Shown piece after piece: positions 51,390-61,380 of a DNA stretch of 64,000 nt (positions are counted from its first letter, which is position 1; each line of letters opens with the position of its first letter). The notes beneath the pieces were generated by a model. It saw nothing but the letters and a program-made list of their open reading frames with translations, was not told the DNA's origin and searched no databases. Origin of the DNA: Marifrigoribacter sp047730175 (lineage in GTDB: Bacteria; Bacteroidota; Bacteroidia; Flavobacteriales; Flavobacteriaceae); the NCBI RefSeq assembly GCF_047730175.1, contig NZ_CP159833.1, positions 2,796,993-2,860,992 on the forward strand, written 5' to 3'. The translations under genes and the position numbers were made by a program.

Positions 51390-51908
51390 TTAGTTTATTT
51401 TGTTAAGTATTGTTAAATATTTTATTAACTCCAATTTAAATCCCTCGATATTGTTAGGATCTATATCCATAAGCAAATCGTATAATCGCTCATCTCCTCC
51501 TTTAAAACCAACTTTAAATTTAGCTTTACTTTTAGACACCATTACGTCTAAAAATTCATTCTTTCCTGAATAAAAACCAATAAGTACATCAAAAGGAATA
51601 TCCAAAAACTCTGTAGCATTTTGGTTGTCAATATCACCACGCCAAGTAAAATCTTTATTATTTATTTGATTCTGAACTAAGGTAGGAAGTTTCTTTTTTA
51701 CTTCTCTAAAAGAATAGATTTTAACATCCTTTCTATGAATCTGCAATTCTTTTGAAAAATCATACAGTGTTTCTATGTCAAGTAAAATATTTTCATCAAC
51801 TAAAAAACCTAGTCTTTTTAATGACGAATTACGCAATGTCAAATCTCTTCCCTTAAGATTTTCATCTATTTGTCTTTTAAGATATTTACGCTTTAATTTT
51901 TCAAACAT
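51390..51908 (-). CDS. DUF6913-type conserved hypothetical protein
   Basis: A 172-residue cytosolic protein found in Flavobacteriia next to dapA and ligA. It begins with a basic helix (MFEKLKRKYLKRQIDENLKG) followed by an alpha/beta domain with IGFYSGKNEFLDVMVSKSKAKF in part near residue 112 and GFKGGDERLYDLLMDIDPNN in part. No catalytic motif is evident. The name DUF6913 is from memory of such proteins; the function is unknown. It ends 4 bases before dapA begins. Confidence 0.75.
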   Translation of the reverse strand: MFEKLKRKYLKRQIDENLKGRDLTLRNSSLKRLGFLVDENILLDIETLYDFSKELQIHRKDVKIYSFREVKKKLPTLVQNQINNKDFTWRGDIDNQNATEFLDIPFDVLIGFYSGKNEFLDVMVSKSKAKFKVGFKGGDERLYDLLMDIDPNNIEGFKLELIKYLTILNKIN

Positions 51909-51962
51909 TGCTTATATTGTACTAGTACAAAATTACAATTTAATTGTTATTTGAATACTTAA

Positions 51963-53957
51963 TTAAGAAATCATTAATAAAAAATCATCTTCAGTGATGA
52001 TAGGTATTTCAAGGCTTTCAGCTTTTGTGCGCTTACTTGGTCCCATAGTATCACCTGCAATTACATAGCCTGTTTTTTTTGAAATAGAACTAGATATTTT
52101 TCCTCCATTATCCTCAATTAGTTTTTTAAGTTCATTTCGTGAAACTTTCATAAAAACACCAGATACAACAAATGTATTACCCTGCAATTTATCTGTTTGA
52201 TTTTTTAATTCTTCGGAAGATATTTCAAGTTGAACTCCATAACTTTTTAACTTAGTAATCATTTCATTGTTCTCTTCTGAAGTAAAAAACAGAACCACAC
52301 TTTTAGCTATAATCTCCCCTATTTCATCTACAGAAATCAACTCTTCTTCGGAAGCTTTTGCTAAGTTATCAATACTTTTATAATATTTTGCGAGTTTTTT
52401 AGCTACTGTTTCTCCTACATAACGTATACCTAAAGCAAATAACACTCGTTCAAAAGGAATTTCTTTTGAAGCTTCAACACCCGCTATTAGATTGTCTGCA
52501 CTTTTTTCAGCCATTCGTTCTAAAGGCAATACTTTTTCCTTTGTCAACTCATATAAATCAGCATAGTTATTAATTAAATGATTAGTTACCAATAAAGCGA
52601 CAGTTTCACCTCCCAAACCTTCAATATCCATTGCTTTTCGAGAAATAAAATGTTGAATTCTTCCTATAATTTGTGGTGGACATCGCATAGTATTCAAGCA
52701 AAAATGTTTTGCTTCACCCGCTAATCGGATTAATTCTGTCTGACATTCAGGGCATTTCTCAATATATTTAGTTGCTTTGGAATCATGAGGTCGCTTAGAT
52801 AAATCAACGCCAATAATTTTTGGAATGATTTCTCCTCCTTTTTCAACAAAAACAGTATCCTTTTCTCTAATATCTAACTTCTCTATTTGATCTGCATTAT
52901 GCAGTGAAGCTCTTTTTACAATGGTACCAGCTAATTCTACAGGCTCTAAATTAGCAACAGGAGTTATAGCTCCAGTTCTACCAACTTGATACGTAATTTC
53001 ATTTAACACTGTTGAAACTTGCTCTGCTTTAAACTTATACGCAATTGCCCAACGAGGAGCTTTAGCCGTATACCCTAGCTCATCTTGTTGATGCAAGTTA
53101 TTTACTTTAATTACAACACCATCTGTTTCATAAGGTAAATCATGTCTATGGACATCCCAATAATCTACAAATTTAAATACCTCATCGATACTTGAAACAA
53201 CTTTAGCTTCACTAGGAACATTAAAGCCCCATTCTCTAGCTTTTTCTAAATTTTGAAGCTGTGTGCTAATCGGTAACTTTTCACCTATTACACTATATAA
53301 CAAACACTCTAATGGACGTTTAGCTACTTCACTACTATCTTGTAGTTTTAAACTTCCAGAGGCAGTATTCCTTGGATTTCGATAGGGCTCTTCTCCTGCT
53401 TCAATCCTAACTTCGTTCATTTTATTAAAACCATCAAATGGAAGAACTATCTCACCCCGTATATCAAACCGATTTGGAAAATCACCTTGTAGTACTAAAG
53501 GGATCGTTTTTATGGTTTTTATATTAGCAGTCACCTCATCGCCCTTGTAACCATCCCCTCTAGTTACAGCTCTTAGCAGTATACCATTTTCATAGGTTAA
53601 GCTAATGGAAGCTCCATCATATTTTAATTCACAGGTGTAATTAATGTCTCCATCTACTAATTTTTTAATACGTGTTTCCCAATCTAAGAGATCTTCTTTT
53701 GAATAGGAATTATCCAAAGAATGCATTCTATAATCATGAACAATTGTATTAAAATTCTTTGTGATTTTACCACCAACGCGTAAGGTAGGAGAATTAGCAT
53801 CATGAAATTCTGGATGATCTTCTTCTAACTTTTGAAGTTCTTTCAGTTTTTGATCAAAGTCAAAATCGGATATAGTGGAAGTATCTAAAACATAATAGTT
53901 ATGGTTATGTTTCCGAAGTTCTTCTCGTAATTGAAATATATACTCTTTCATATTCAT
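51963..53957 (-). CDS. ligA: NAD-dependent DNA ligase LigA
   Basis: LigA seals nicks in DNA using NAD. The 664-residue enzyme has the Ia domain, the adenylation site Lys112 in CELKYDGASISLTYENG, EVRGE-like FDIRGEIVLP near 170, the OB fold, the four-cysteine zinc site (CPEC, then C and C near residues 405-432), helix-hairpin-helix repeats (FALGIRYVGETVA near 500) and a C-terminal BRCT domain (GNTFVVSGVFMKVSRNELK in part near 595). The length matches the family. Confidence 0.96.
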   Translation of the reverse strand: MNMKEYIFQLREELRKHNHNYYVLDTSTISDFDFDQKLKELQKLEEDHPEFHDANSPTLRVGGKITKNFNTIVHDYRMHSLDNSYSKEDLLDWETRIKKLVDGDINYTCELKYDGASISLTYENGILLRAVTRGDGYKGDEVTANIKTIKTIPLVLQGDFPNRFDIRGEIVLPFDGFNKMNEVRIEAGEEPYRNPRNTASGSLKLQDSSEVAKRPLECLLYSVIGEKLPISTQLQNLEKAREWGFNVPSEAKVVSSIDEVFKFVDYWDVHRHDLPYETDGVVIKVNNLHQQDELGYTAKAPRWAIAYKFKAEQVSTVLNEITYQVGRTGAITPVANLEPVELAGTIVKRASLHNADQIEKLDIREKDTVFVEKGGEIIPKIIGVDLSKRPHDSKATKYIEKCPECQTELIRLAGEAKHFCLNTMRCPPQIIGRIQHFISRKAMDIEGLGGETVALLVTNHLINNYADLYELTKEKVLPLERMAEKSADNLIAGVEASKEIPFERVLFALGIRYVGETVAKKLAKYYKSIDNLAKASEEELISVDEIGEIIAKSVVLFFTSEENNEMITKLKSYGVQLEISSEELKNQTDKLQGNTFVVSGVFMKVSRNELKKLIEDNGGKISSSISKKTGYVIAGDTMGPSKRTKAESLEIPIITEDDFLLMIS

Positions 53958-54017
53958 GTAACAAATATAAAATTCATTCTTATAAAATAGTCGTTTTCAA
54001 AAACAGAATATCAACAA

Positions 54018-54046
54018 AAAAGGCCGTCTTATTAAGACGGCCTTTT
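54018..54046 (-). terminator. terminator of the 1109-residue T9SS protein gene
   Basis: AAAAGGCCGTCTT (54018-54030) pairs with AAGACGGCCTTTT (54034-54046) around ATT; a GC-rich 13-base stem in AT-rich DNA. It lies 22 bases past the stop codon on the minus strand. Confidence 0.85.
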
Positions 54047-54067
54047 CAAATATAATAAACTAAAATA

Positions 54068-57000
54068 TTAATCTTTCACAAAACGTTTTGTAACCGCTAA
54101 TTTGTCTGATACGAATCGGATAAAATATAATCCTGATGCATAATTAGAAACATCAACTGTAATCTTACTATCTCTAGAAGAGATCGTTTTAACTATTTGT
54201 CCCGTTGTTGAAAATATAACGATTGAATCATAATTAGTATCATCTAACATATCAATCGAAAGCGTTGATTTTGTTGGATTTGGATACACATTAATATTCT
54301 TTTCAGCATTTTCAGTAAATGATTTTATCTTAGAACCTGCATTGTTAGCGAATGGAGCTACATTATCTCCTGAAACCACAATAGCATCTAAATAAACTCT
54401 ATCTTTATTATCACTAGCAAAATTTGTAATACGAATTCTATTATTAGCATTGAAACTATAGCTACCACTATCTAGTGTGATTATATCTGTAAAGAATGAA
54501 CTATTGTTAAAATCTACAGCTCTTTCATAGGTTCCAATTGCTTGATATGTTGAGCCGTCAAAAAATTCAACTACATAAAATTCTCCAAGATCCATACTAA
54601 TTGAATAAGAATGGAATTCAATAGCAATTTCAGTATTACCTGTTAAATCCATTACTGGAGATTCTGTAAATGAAGTAGCAGAACCATCTCTTAATCTCAT
54701 TGAATAAGATCCTTCAAAAGCACGACTTGCATTATTAGTTCTAAAACAATCGCTTCCTCCGTCAGTCCAACCATCTAAACCAGTTTCAAAGTAGTATCCA
54801 GCGATAACACCAGGACCTCCGCCACCACCAACAGTTGTGGTTGCGAATATAGCTTTACTTAACGATGATTTATTTCCTGCAGCATCAACAGCTCTCACTC
54901 TATACTTATATTCTGTATTAGGAGTTAATCCAGACATCGTTGTTGATGTACCTGCTGTACTAAGGTTAAATGGTCCATTTTGATATACTTCATAACTAAC
55001 CACACCTACATTATCTGTTGAAGCATCCCAAGATAAATCTATTGTAGTATCTGTTATGTTAGAAGCAACTACGTTTAATGGTTTTGATGGAGCTTCAATG
55101 TCTGGTCCACCTCCAGCTGCCATTAGGTTAATTGTATAATCTTCTACCTCTCCATATTGGAAAGTCTCACACTGAGAAGGTATACCATTATACTTCATAG
55201 AAACTCTCACCCTAACAGGAGATTCCGATGTGCCACTTGGCACTGTAAAAATACCACTATTAGGAGTATCTGTAGAAGCTGCTTTAGACCATACTAACTC
55301 TCCTGTATCATCAAAATCAGCATCCGCATTATAGTCAATCCAAACTGCATAACCTTCAGCAAAAACAGTTCCTGTCCATGTTGGAGTAACTGTTACCGTA
55401 TAATCCTGTCCTTCGGTTAAATCAGTTGAAATAGCTGTAAAATCTGAATAAAATTGCGCTCCTGAAGCATTATCGATCGTGTTTAATTGTACACGCCCAA
55501 TAAATTCATCTGAAGTATCAGTACTAGCAGAATCACAATATTCTGCTGGAGGACCATCAATAGTTGTAAACGAAGTACTTGCATCTCCAGAAGTATTTCC
55601 GGCAGCATCTTGAGCATTAACTGTTGCATTATACAAAGTTAATGGTAACAATCCTGATACATTAAAGCTATTTGTTGGAGTCGTACCAACTTGAATTCCA
55701 TCAATAAGAATGTTATAAAAAGCAACACCTACATTATCTGTTGAAGCTGTCCAATTTAACGTTGCTCCTGAACCTGTAATATTACTTGCAACTAAATTGT
55801 TTGGATCTGTTGGATCTTCAGTATCTGGCGGACCCGCAGCTGCAATTTCGAACACTCCAACTACTCCTTTTCTTCCACTGTTCATGTATTCAGTGATGAA
55901 CCAGAAAGTAGAATCGTCTGTAGGATCTACATCAATTTTACTATAATCTCCATATCTCGTTCCTGAAAAATTTTGATTTCCGTTGGAAATTACTTCTTCA
56001 GAAGCTGTCATTGTATTGATTGGATCTCCACTTAATCTTCCTGTAAAATAAGAACTAACTCTTACGGTTGTAGGAGTTGAAGGTCCTGACATAGAAGAGT
56101 ATCCCATTCCAATATTCCCTTGACCATCCATTGCTAAACTTGCGTTCCATGCATGTCTACCATCTGGAGCTGTATAGGTACCTTCTTGGTATAAAGACCA
56201 AGGTTGGTTATCACCACTTTGACGAAATTCTTGCCATCTTACAGCAGCAAGTTCTCCTGCACTAGCATCAGCATCAACTACAAAATTAAATACAGCTGAA
56301 TTATGCGAACTAAATTTTCTAAACTGAGCTTGATTCATAATAGTGGCTTGTAATGCGTCAATCGCAGAACCTCCACCTGGTTGTGTTAAGTTTGAAAAAC
56401 TACCACCATCAAAAACACTGATAAATGGAGTGGTATTAATTTGTGTTGCTGCAGATACAGTAGAACTCCCAGGACTTGCCCAGTTCACATCAATGGTCCA
56501 TAATTTAATATGGTCAGTGCTCACTCCGCTCCAAGCATCATCTTGCATATAAACAATAGGTGCACCACCAGCGGCAGGCATATTTCCATCTGTTACACTA
56601 AAGGCTTGAGGGCTATAAAAACCACTTGTAGCAATTCCTGGAAGATCGAATCCAAGTATTTGCGCCCCAGCATTTCCAGCCAACATTTCATCTCTTTCTA
56701 AAGCCCATACTCTATTAGAACTACTTGTATTATCAGTCATATAATAACCATCACTCCAAATGGAAAGCTTTTGATAATCATTAATTGCCGAAATATTATA
56801 AATAAACCAACCCGCAGTTAAAGGATTAGGTCCATCTGAAACAGCCACTTGAGCACCACTTCCTAAAAAGGTTAGCACCCATCTATCTGCTGCATTATCA
56901 TAAGCTGCGGTTAGATCACAACATCCTCCAGCGGGGAAAATAGCTGGGTTGGGAGACGTTTCTCCTAATAATATGTTTCCAGATTTATCATAAATCATAA

Positions 57001-57397
57001 ATCCAGTATTAAATACTACCATGACGTGATTAGGACCTACCGCTAAGGATGGATCTGTTGGTTGTGAAGTCGATGAATAGGTATCGAAAACAAGACTTGG
57101 AGGCGTCATACGCACACTTTGTTCCATTTCATGTTTGTTTCTCACAAAATAATCATCTTGGGTTTGGGGATCTTGTCCTGCACCAATGTATTGTCCAATT
57201 GATCGTTTGTCTTTTGCCTCTCTAGGTGTATTATCTGGAGCTCTAAGATCTCCTGGTCTAGATTGCAAAGACGATACATATTCTACAGAAGAAACAGTTC
57301 CTGTATAATTAGCTTTTGTTTTTACATTTTTTTGGGCAAAACCAGAAAATGTGAAAAGAGATAATAATAAAATTAATAGTAGGTGATTTTTAGTCAT
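54068..57397 (-). CDS. multidomain T9SS-exported protein with GEVED and fibronectin III domains
   Basis: A 1109-residue surface or secreted protein. The signal peptide ends at SGFAQ (residue 21). Residues about 95-520 form a large N-terminal domain without a name that I can assign. Two fibronectin III domains follow (about 527-615 with ATLNWTASTDNVGV, and 770-860 with DLSWDASTDNVGV), separated by a GEVED domain (about 620-765, with VWIDYNADADFDD and FQYGEVEDYTINL). Then comes a jelly-roll-like region (about 868-1015, YYFETGLDGWTDGG), and a T9SS type A sorting domain (about 1030-1109, INVYPNPTKSTLSID). No peptidase or glycosidase residues were recognised; binding or matrix roles are possible. 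Confidence 0.88.
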   Translation of the reverse strand: MTKNHLLLILLLSLFTFSGFAQKNVKTKANYTGTVSSVEYVSSLQSRPGDLRAPDNTPREAKDKRSIGQYIGAGQDPQTQDDYFVRNKHEMEQSVRMTPPSLVFDTYSSTSQPTDPSLAVGPNHVMVVFNTGFMIYDKSGNILLGETSPNPAIFPAGGCCDLTAAYDNAADRWVLTFLGSGAQVAVSDGPNPLTAGWFIYNISAINDYQKLSIWSDGYYMTDNTSSSNRVWALERDEMLAGNAGAQILGFDLPGIATSGFYSPQAFSVTDGNMPAAGGAPIVYMQDDAWSGVSTDHIKLWTIDVNWASPGSSTVSAATQINTTPFISVFDGGSFSNLTQPGGGSAIDALQATIMNQAQFRKFSSHNSAVFNFVVDADASAGELAAVRWQEFRQSGDNQPWSLYQEGTYTAPDGRHAWNASLAMDGQGNIGMGYSSMSGPSTPTTVRVSSYFTGRLSGDPINTMTASEEVISNGNQNFSGTRYGDYSKIDVDPTDDSTFWFITEYMNSGRKGVVGVFEIAAAGPPDTEDPTDPNNLVASNITGSGATLNWTASTDNVGVAFYNILIDGIQVGTTPTNSFNVSGLLPLTLYNATVNAQDAAGNTSGDASTSFTTIDGPPAEYCDSASTDTSDEFIGRVQLNTIDNASGAQFYSDFTAISTDLTEGQDYTVTVTPTWTGTVFAEGYAVWIDYNADADFDDTGELVWSKAASTDTPNSGIFTVPSGTSESPVRVRVSMKYNGIPSQCETFQYGEVEDYTINLMAAGGGPDIEAPSKPLNVVASNITDTTIDLSWDASTDNVGVVSYEVYQNGPFNLSTAGTSTTMSGLTPNTEYKYRVRAVDAAGNKSSLSKAIFATTTVGGGGGPGVIAGYYFETGLDGWTDGGSDCFRTNNASRAFEGSYSMRLRDGSATSFTESPVMDLTGNTEIAIEFHSYSISMDLGEFYVVEFFDGSTYQAIGTYERAVDFNNSSFFTDIITLDSGSYSFNANNRIRITNFASDNKDRVYLDAIVVSGDNVAPFANNAGSKIKSFTENAEKNINVYPNPTKSTLSIDMLDDTNYDSIVIFSTTGQIVKTISSRDSKITVDVSNYASGLYFIRFVSDKLAVTKRFVKD

Positions 57398-57530
57398 TAT
57401 ATAGATTTAGGTTAATATTTGGTTTTCAATATACCATAATTGATATTATATAGAAAAGAATTTAAGGAATTTTCCTACAAATACTTTTGCTTATTAACTT
57501 GTATAAAAAAATGATGAAAATATTAAAAAT

Positions 57531-57556
57531 AAAAGGCCTCCAATTGGAAGCCTTTT
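57531..57556 (-). terminator. terminator of the aquaporin pseudogene
   Basis: AAAAGGC (57531-57537) and GCCTTTT (57550-57556) flank an inner palindrome TCCAATTGGA. It lies 25 bases after the last codon of the decayed minus-strand gene. Confidence 0.7.
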
Positions 57557-57580
57557 TAAAAAAACACATAATAATAACAT

Positions 57581-58281
57581 TTAATCATCTATAAAGACCT
57601 TTCTTACCAAGGCTGCAAATAATCCATCCGCTATTGGAGCAACTATAAATAGCCAAAATTGACACATTGCCATACCTCCTGCAAATAATGCTGGTCCTAA
57701 ACTACGTGCCGGATTTACTGAAGTTCCTGTAATAAGATGACTACAAAATGAATTAAAGCCAGTGAAATACCAATAGCTAATCCTGCCATTTAGAGGTGAT
57801 GCCTTAGCTGCTGTCGTTCCAAAAATGACCATTAAGAATAAAATGTAAATACAAATTCAGAAATTAAAGCTGCTTGCATAGAATAGTTTCCTAAATAACC
57901 TTCACCCCATCCATTAATACCTAAACCCCATTCTGGCATTACAAAACCGTCTCCATTAGTTAGGATTAAATACAATACTCCTGCTGCTATTATAACACCT
58001 ATACATTTTACTATTACATAACCAATGGTGTCTTTCATTGATAATTTACCCGCTGCAAGCATAGCAATCGATATTGCTGGATTTATGTGACAACCAGAGA
58101 TTGGACCAATGGTATAAGCCATAGCAACGACTGCTAACCCAAAAGCCAAAGAAATCCCTAATAGCCCTTAACCTGCAGGGCCTGCGGCAGATATGCCTAC
58201 TACAGTTGCAGCACCACATCCAAATAAAACTAAAGCAAAAGTTCCAAATACTTCTGCAAAATACTTTTTTGATGAATTCAA
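57581..58281 (-). pseudogene. aquaporin (MIP family), decayed by a stop codon and frameshifts
   Basis: The minus strand once encoded an aquaporin of about 230 residues. The first frame begins with TTG at 58281 (NSSKKYFAEVFGTFALVLFG in part), reaches a TAA at 58168-58170 (codon 38, where GPAG-stop-GLLGIS suggests TTA to TAA), and continues in frame with the first NPA box GCHINPAIS. A frameshift near 57835 moves to the frame with VIFGTTAAKASPLNG. Another pair of shifts brackets the segment that would read AGLAIGISLALIHFVV, after which the second NPA box TSVNPARSLGPALFAGG is back in frame. So at least one nonsense change and three indels are present. Both NPA boxes survive in DNA. It is non-functional unless these are sequencing errors. 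Confidence 0.85.
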
Positions 58282-58385
58282 CTAATATATTTAATGGTTA
58301 ATACGCTTCAATATAAAAATAATTAAAAAGTTTCAGCAGTATTAATTAGAAAATAAAAAATGCTATTAGCTTAAAATCCATGATT

Positions 58386-58976
58386 TTACGTTCTATCGCT
58401 ATTTAACCACTTTGGTGATTTAGGATCTTTAAACTCTGACATCTTTTTTAATAATAAATCTATTGATGAATCTACGATTAGTAAATTGTAATTATCCATC
58501 GATAAAAAACCTTTACGTACCATGTTTTCTAATAACTTTAATAAGTCATCATAGAAATGATTAATATTTAATAATCCTATTGGTTTTTTGTGCAAGCCTA
58601 ATTGCAACCAAGTTAGTATTTCAAATAGTTCTTCTAGAGTTCCTATGCCACCTGGCAACGCTATAAAACCATCACTAATCTCCTGCATCTTAAGCTTTCG
58701 CTCATGCATATTATTAGTAGTTATAAGTTCTGTAAGACCCAAATGGACTACTTCTTTTAATTTTAAGAACTCAGGAATCACTCCTATAACCTTGCCTTTA
58801 TTATCTAATGCCGTTTGAGCTATTATACCCATAATACCAATTTTAGCAGCTCCATATACTAATGTGATATTTTTTTTAGCAAATGTAATTCCTAATTGTT
58901 CCGAAGCTTCTATTATTGCATTATCGTTCCCTTCACGACTTCCACAAAAAACACAAATTTTATTTAAATCAACCAT
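58386..58976 (-). CDS. LOG family protein (TIGR00730, cytokinin-riboside monophosphate phosphoribohydrolase-like)
   Basis: A Rossmann-fold nucleoside-monophosphate phosphoribohydrolase-like protein of about 196 residues. It has CVFCGSREGND near the start, the family motif PGGIGTLEELFE in the middle and GVIPEFLKLKE. The start chosen is ATG at 58976 (MVDLNKICVFCG); the frame is open further to 59033 but that part lies within prmC. With this start it overlaps prmC by 8 bases. In bacteria these proteins hydrolyse AMP or similar nucleotides; a real role in cytokinin-type metabolism is not shown. Confidence 0.88.
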   Translation of the reverse strand: MVDLNKICVFCGSREGNDNAIIEASEQLGITFAKKNITLVYGAAKIGIMGIIAQTALDNKGKVIGVIPEFLKLKEVVHLGLTELITTNNMHERKLKMQEISDGFIALPGGIGTLEELFEILTWLQLGLHKKPIGLLNINHFYDDLLKLLENMVRKGFLSMDNYNLLIVDSSIDLLLKKMSEFKDPKSPKWLNSDRT

Positions 58977-59820
58977 CTTTTCTACATTTAACCATTCGGT
59001 CTTTTCCAAACATATCTTTTTTAATATCAACATCTTTAAACCCTTTGTTTTTAAGAAGTTGTTTCATATCATTACCAAGGTATTCATTTATTTCGAAATA
59101 AAGGCAACCCTCTGGTAATAAATACGTTTGAGCTAATGAAGCTATCTTTTCATAAAATAATAAAGGATCGTTATTTTCTACAAACAATGCCAAACCTGGC
59201 TCATGTTTTAATACATTATTTTTCATTGCTTCTTTTTCTGAAATCCGCACATAAGGTGGGTTAGAAACAATAATATTATATTTTTGAGGCAATTGATTCC
59301 CTTTTAAAATATCTTCTTTTAAAAAGGTGATATCTACCTTATTTATAAGCGTATTTTCCTTAGCAACAGACAGCGCTTTTTCAGAAACATCTAAAACAGA
59401 AACCCTTGCATTCTTTATATTATACGCTAATGAAATTCCAATACATCCACTTCCTGTACCTATATCTAAGATGCTTATTTTTTCAGTATCCTTAAAATCA
59501 TTTATAATCCAATCAACCAATTCTTCTGTTTCTGGGCGTGGGATTAACACATCTTGATTTACAATAAAGGGCAAACTATAAAATTCTGTTTTACCCAATA
59601 TATATTGAATAGGTTCGAAATCTTTCAGCCTTTTAATTGTATTTTTAAATTGCTCTATGTTTTTGTCTGAAAGCAATGTATCAGGCTTTAAAACAGTCTC
59701 AATTCGAGATAGATTTAAATATTCTTCGGAAAGAATAGAAAAAAAAGATTGTACCTCTTCCGAAGGATATAAATCAATCAATGAATCTTGAAATTCACTT
59801 TTAAGTTCTCGTATCGTCAA
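58969..59820 (-). CDS. prmC: peptide chain release factor N(5)-glutamine methyltransferase PrmC
   Basis: PrmC methylates the glutamine of the GGQ motif in release factors RF1 and RF2. The 283-residue protein has the N-terminal helical domain (to about 90), the PRPET motif (DVLIPRPETEELVDWI near residue 90), the SAM site ILDIGTGSGCIGISLAY near 120 and the catalytic NPPY in IIVSNPPYVRIS near 185. It overlaps the LOG gene by 8 bases and follows the GNAT gene by 3 bases, so all three share a transcript. Confidence 0.95.
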   Translation of the reverse strand: MTIRELKSEFQDSLIDLYPSEEVQSFFSILSEEYLNLSRIETVLKPDTLLSDKNIEQFKNTIKRLKDFEPIQYILGKTEFYSLPFIVNQDVLIPRPETEELVDWIINDFKDTEKISILDIGTGSGCIGISLAYNIKNARVSVLDVSEKALSVAKENTLINKVDITFLKEDILKGNQLPQKYNIIVSNPPYVRISEKEAMKNNVLKHEPGLALFVENNDPLLFYEKIASLAQTYLLPEGCLYFEINEYLGNDMKQLLKNKGFKDVDIKKDMFGKDRMVKCRKDG

Positions 59821-59823
59821 AAT

Positions 59824-60309
59824 CTATATATTTTTAATCATGTGTACTGTACAAGAAAAATGCCCTGTATCACCCATTGGACCGTCCAAATCTTCAAATC
59901 CATTTCGTTTGTACAATTTTTGAGCAGCATCCATATAAGGCATGGTCTCTAAATAACATTGATTAAATCGATGTTTTTTAGCTAGCTCTAAACAAGATTC
60001 AATCATTTGTTTGCCTAGTCCTTTACCTCTAGCTTCAGGTAAGAAGTACATTTTTTGAAGTTCACATACATTCCCTTCAAAATTATCTAACTGAGAAAAA
60101 CCGCAGCCTCCAATAATTTTATCTTCAAATTCAATCACAAAATAAGCCGCTCTTGGTTTTTGATATACATCATAAAGCATATCTAATGTTTTATCTGCAT
60201 AAGCCGTTCCAACCTTTGGAACTCCAAAGTCAATTAACACTTGACGTATCACTTTGGCAATCTTAGGATTATCTTTTTTTAAAATAGGACGAATAAATGC
60301 TGTGCTCAT
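59824..60309 (-). CDS. GNAT family N-acetyltransferase
   Basis: An acetyltransferase of 161 residues from ATG at 60309 (MSTAFIRPILKKDN). The acetyl-CoA site is seen as LQKMYFLPEARGKGLGKQMI in part, near residue 85, with the QxxGxG-like RGKGLG. The conserved tail LYKRNGFEDLDGPMGDTGHF in part is typical of a PaiA/ArgA-like subgroup in Bacteroidota. A longer frame extends to 60510 but runs across ribD on the other strand, so it is not used. The substrate is unknown. It is divergent from ribD across 27 bases. Confidence 0.88.
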   Translation of the reverse strand: MSTAFIRPILKKDNPKIAKVIRQVLIDFGVPKVGTAYADKTLDMLYDVYQKPRAAYFVIEFEDKIIGGCGFSQLDNFEGNVCELQKMYFLPEARGKGLGKQMIESCLELAKKHRFNQCYLETMPYMDAAQKLYKRNGFEDLDGPMGDTGHFSCTVHMIKNI

Positions 60310-60336
60310 ATAAATGATTCCTTGTATTTTTACCCT

Positions 60337-61380
60337 GTGAATATACATGAAAAATATATGTCTCGTTGCATTGAACTTGCAAAAAAAGGGCTTGGATCTA
60401 CCTATCCAAATCCTTCTGTAGGCTGCGTTATTGTATATGACAACAAAATAATAGGAGAAGGATTTACTTGCCCCTATGGAGGTAATCACGCAGAAGTGAA
60501 TGCCATTCAATCGGTTACTGAAAAATCACAATTATCAGAATCGACCTTGTATGTAACCCTAGAACCATGCTCACATTTTGGTAAGACACCTCCTTGTAGT
60601 GATCTAATAGTAGAACATAAAATTCCAACCGTTTATATCGGATGTAAAGACGACAATGAATTAGTTGCAGGAAAAGGAATAGAAAAATTAACTAAAGCAG
60701 GTTGTCAAGTTCAAGTGGGAGTTTTAGAGCCAGAATGCAAAGAACAGCACAAACGCTTTTTCACCTTTCAGAATAAAAAACGTCCTTATATTATTTTAAA
60801 ATGGGCGCAATCTAAGGATGGGTTCATTGCTCCTTCAGAAGCGCTTAGAAAGGATAAAAAACCGGTATGGATCACTAATAAGAAATCTAGACAATTAGTT
60901 CATAAGTGGCGTGCTCAAGAACATGCAATACTTGTTGGAACCAACACGGTGTTGCAAGACAATCCAAGTTTAACCACAAGAGATTGGGAAGGCAACTCCC
61001 CCATTCGAGTGATTATTGATAGAACATTGAAAATTTCTGAAAATTATTCAGTGTATAACAATCAAGCCAAGACAATCATCATCACAGAAAAAGAAGGTGA
61101 GACTAAAGAAAACTTGTGTTATGAAACCATTGATTTCTCTAAACCCATCGCACAACAAATCTGTACTGTTTTATTTCATCATCAAATTGTATCTCTAATT
61201 GTTGAAGGAGGAGCAAAAACCCTTCAAACTTTTATTAATGAAAATAGTTGGGATGAGGCACGAAAATTTATTGGCGAATTAGAATTTAATGAAGGTGTTA
61301 ATGCTCCGATTATAAAAGGTGAAATATCTTCCGAAGAAAAAATACTGACGGATCTTTTACACTATATTAATAATGATTAA
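60337..61380 (+). CDS. ribD: bifunctional riboflavin biosynthesis deaminase/reductase RibD
   Basis: RibD deaminates and reduces the pyrimidine intermediate early in riboflavin synthesis. The N-terminal deaminase domain has MSRCIELAKKGLG, YPNPSVGCVIV, the zinc ligands in HAEVNAI (near residue 50) and PCSHFGKTPPCSDLI near 80. The reductase domain begins near 150 with PYIILKWAQSKDG and has IVEGGAKTLQTFI near 290. The GTG at 60337 (MNIHEKYMSRC) matches homologue starts; an ATG at 60322 (MYFYPVN) is less likely. The stop overlaps the HAD gene by 8 bases. Confidence 0.94.
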   Translation: MNIHEKYMSRCIELAKKGLGSTYPNPSVGCVIVYDNKIIGEGFTCPYGGNHAEVNAIQSVTEKSQLSESTLYVTLEPCSHFGKTPPCSDLIVEHKIPTVYIGCKDDNELVAGKGIEKLTKAGCQVQVGVLEPECKEQHKRFFTFQNKKRPYIILKWAQSKDGFIAPSEALRKDKKPVWITNKKSRQLVHKWRAQEHAILVGTNTVLQDNPSLTTRDWEGNSPIRVIIDRTLKISENYSVYNNQAKTIIITEKEGETKENLCYETIDFSKPIAQQICTVLFHHQIVSLIVEGGAKTLQTFINENSWDEARKFIGELEFNEGVNAPIIKGEISSEEKILTDLLHYINND

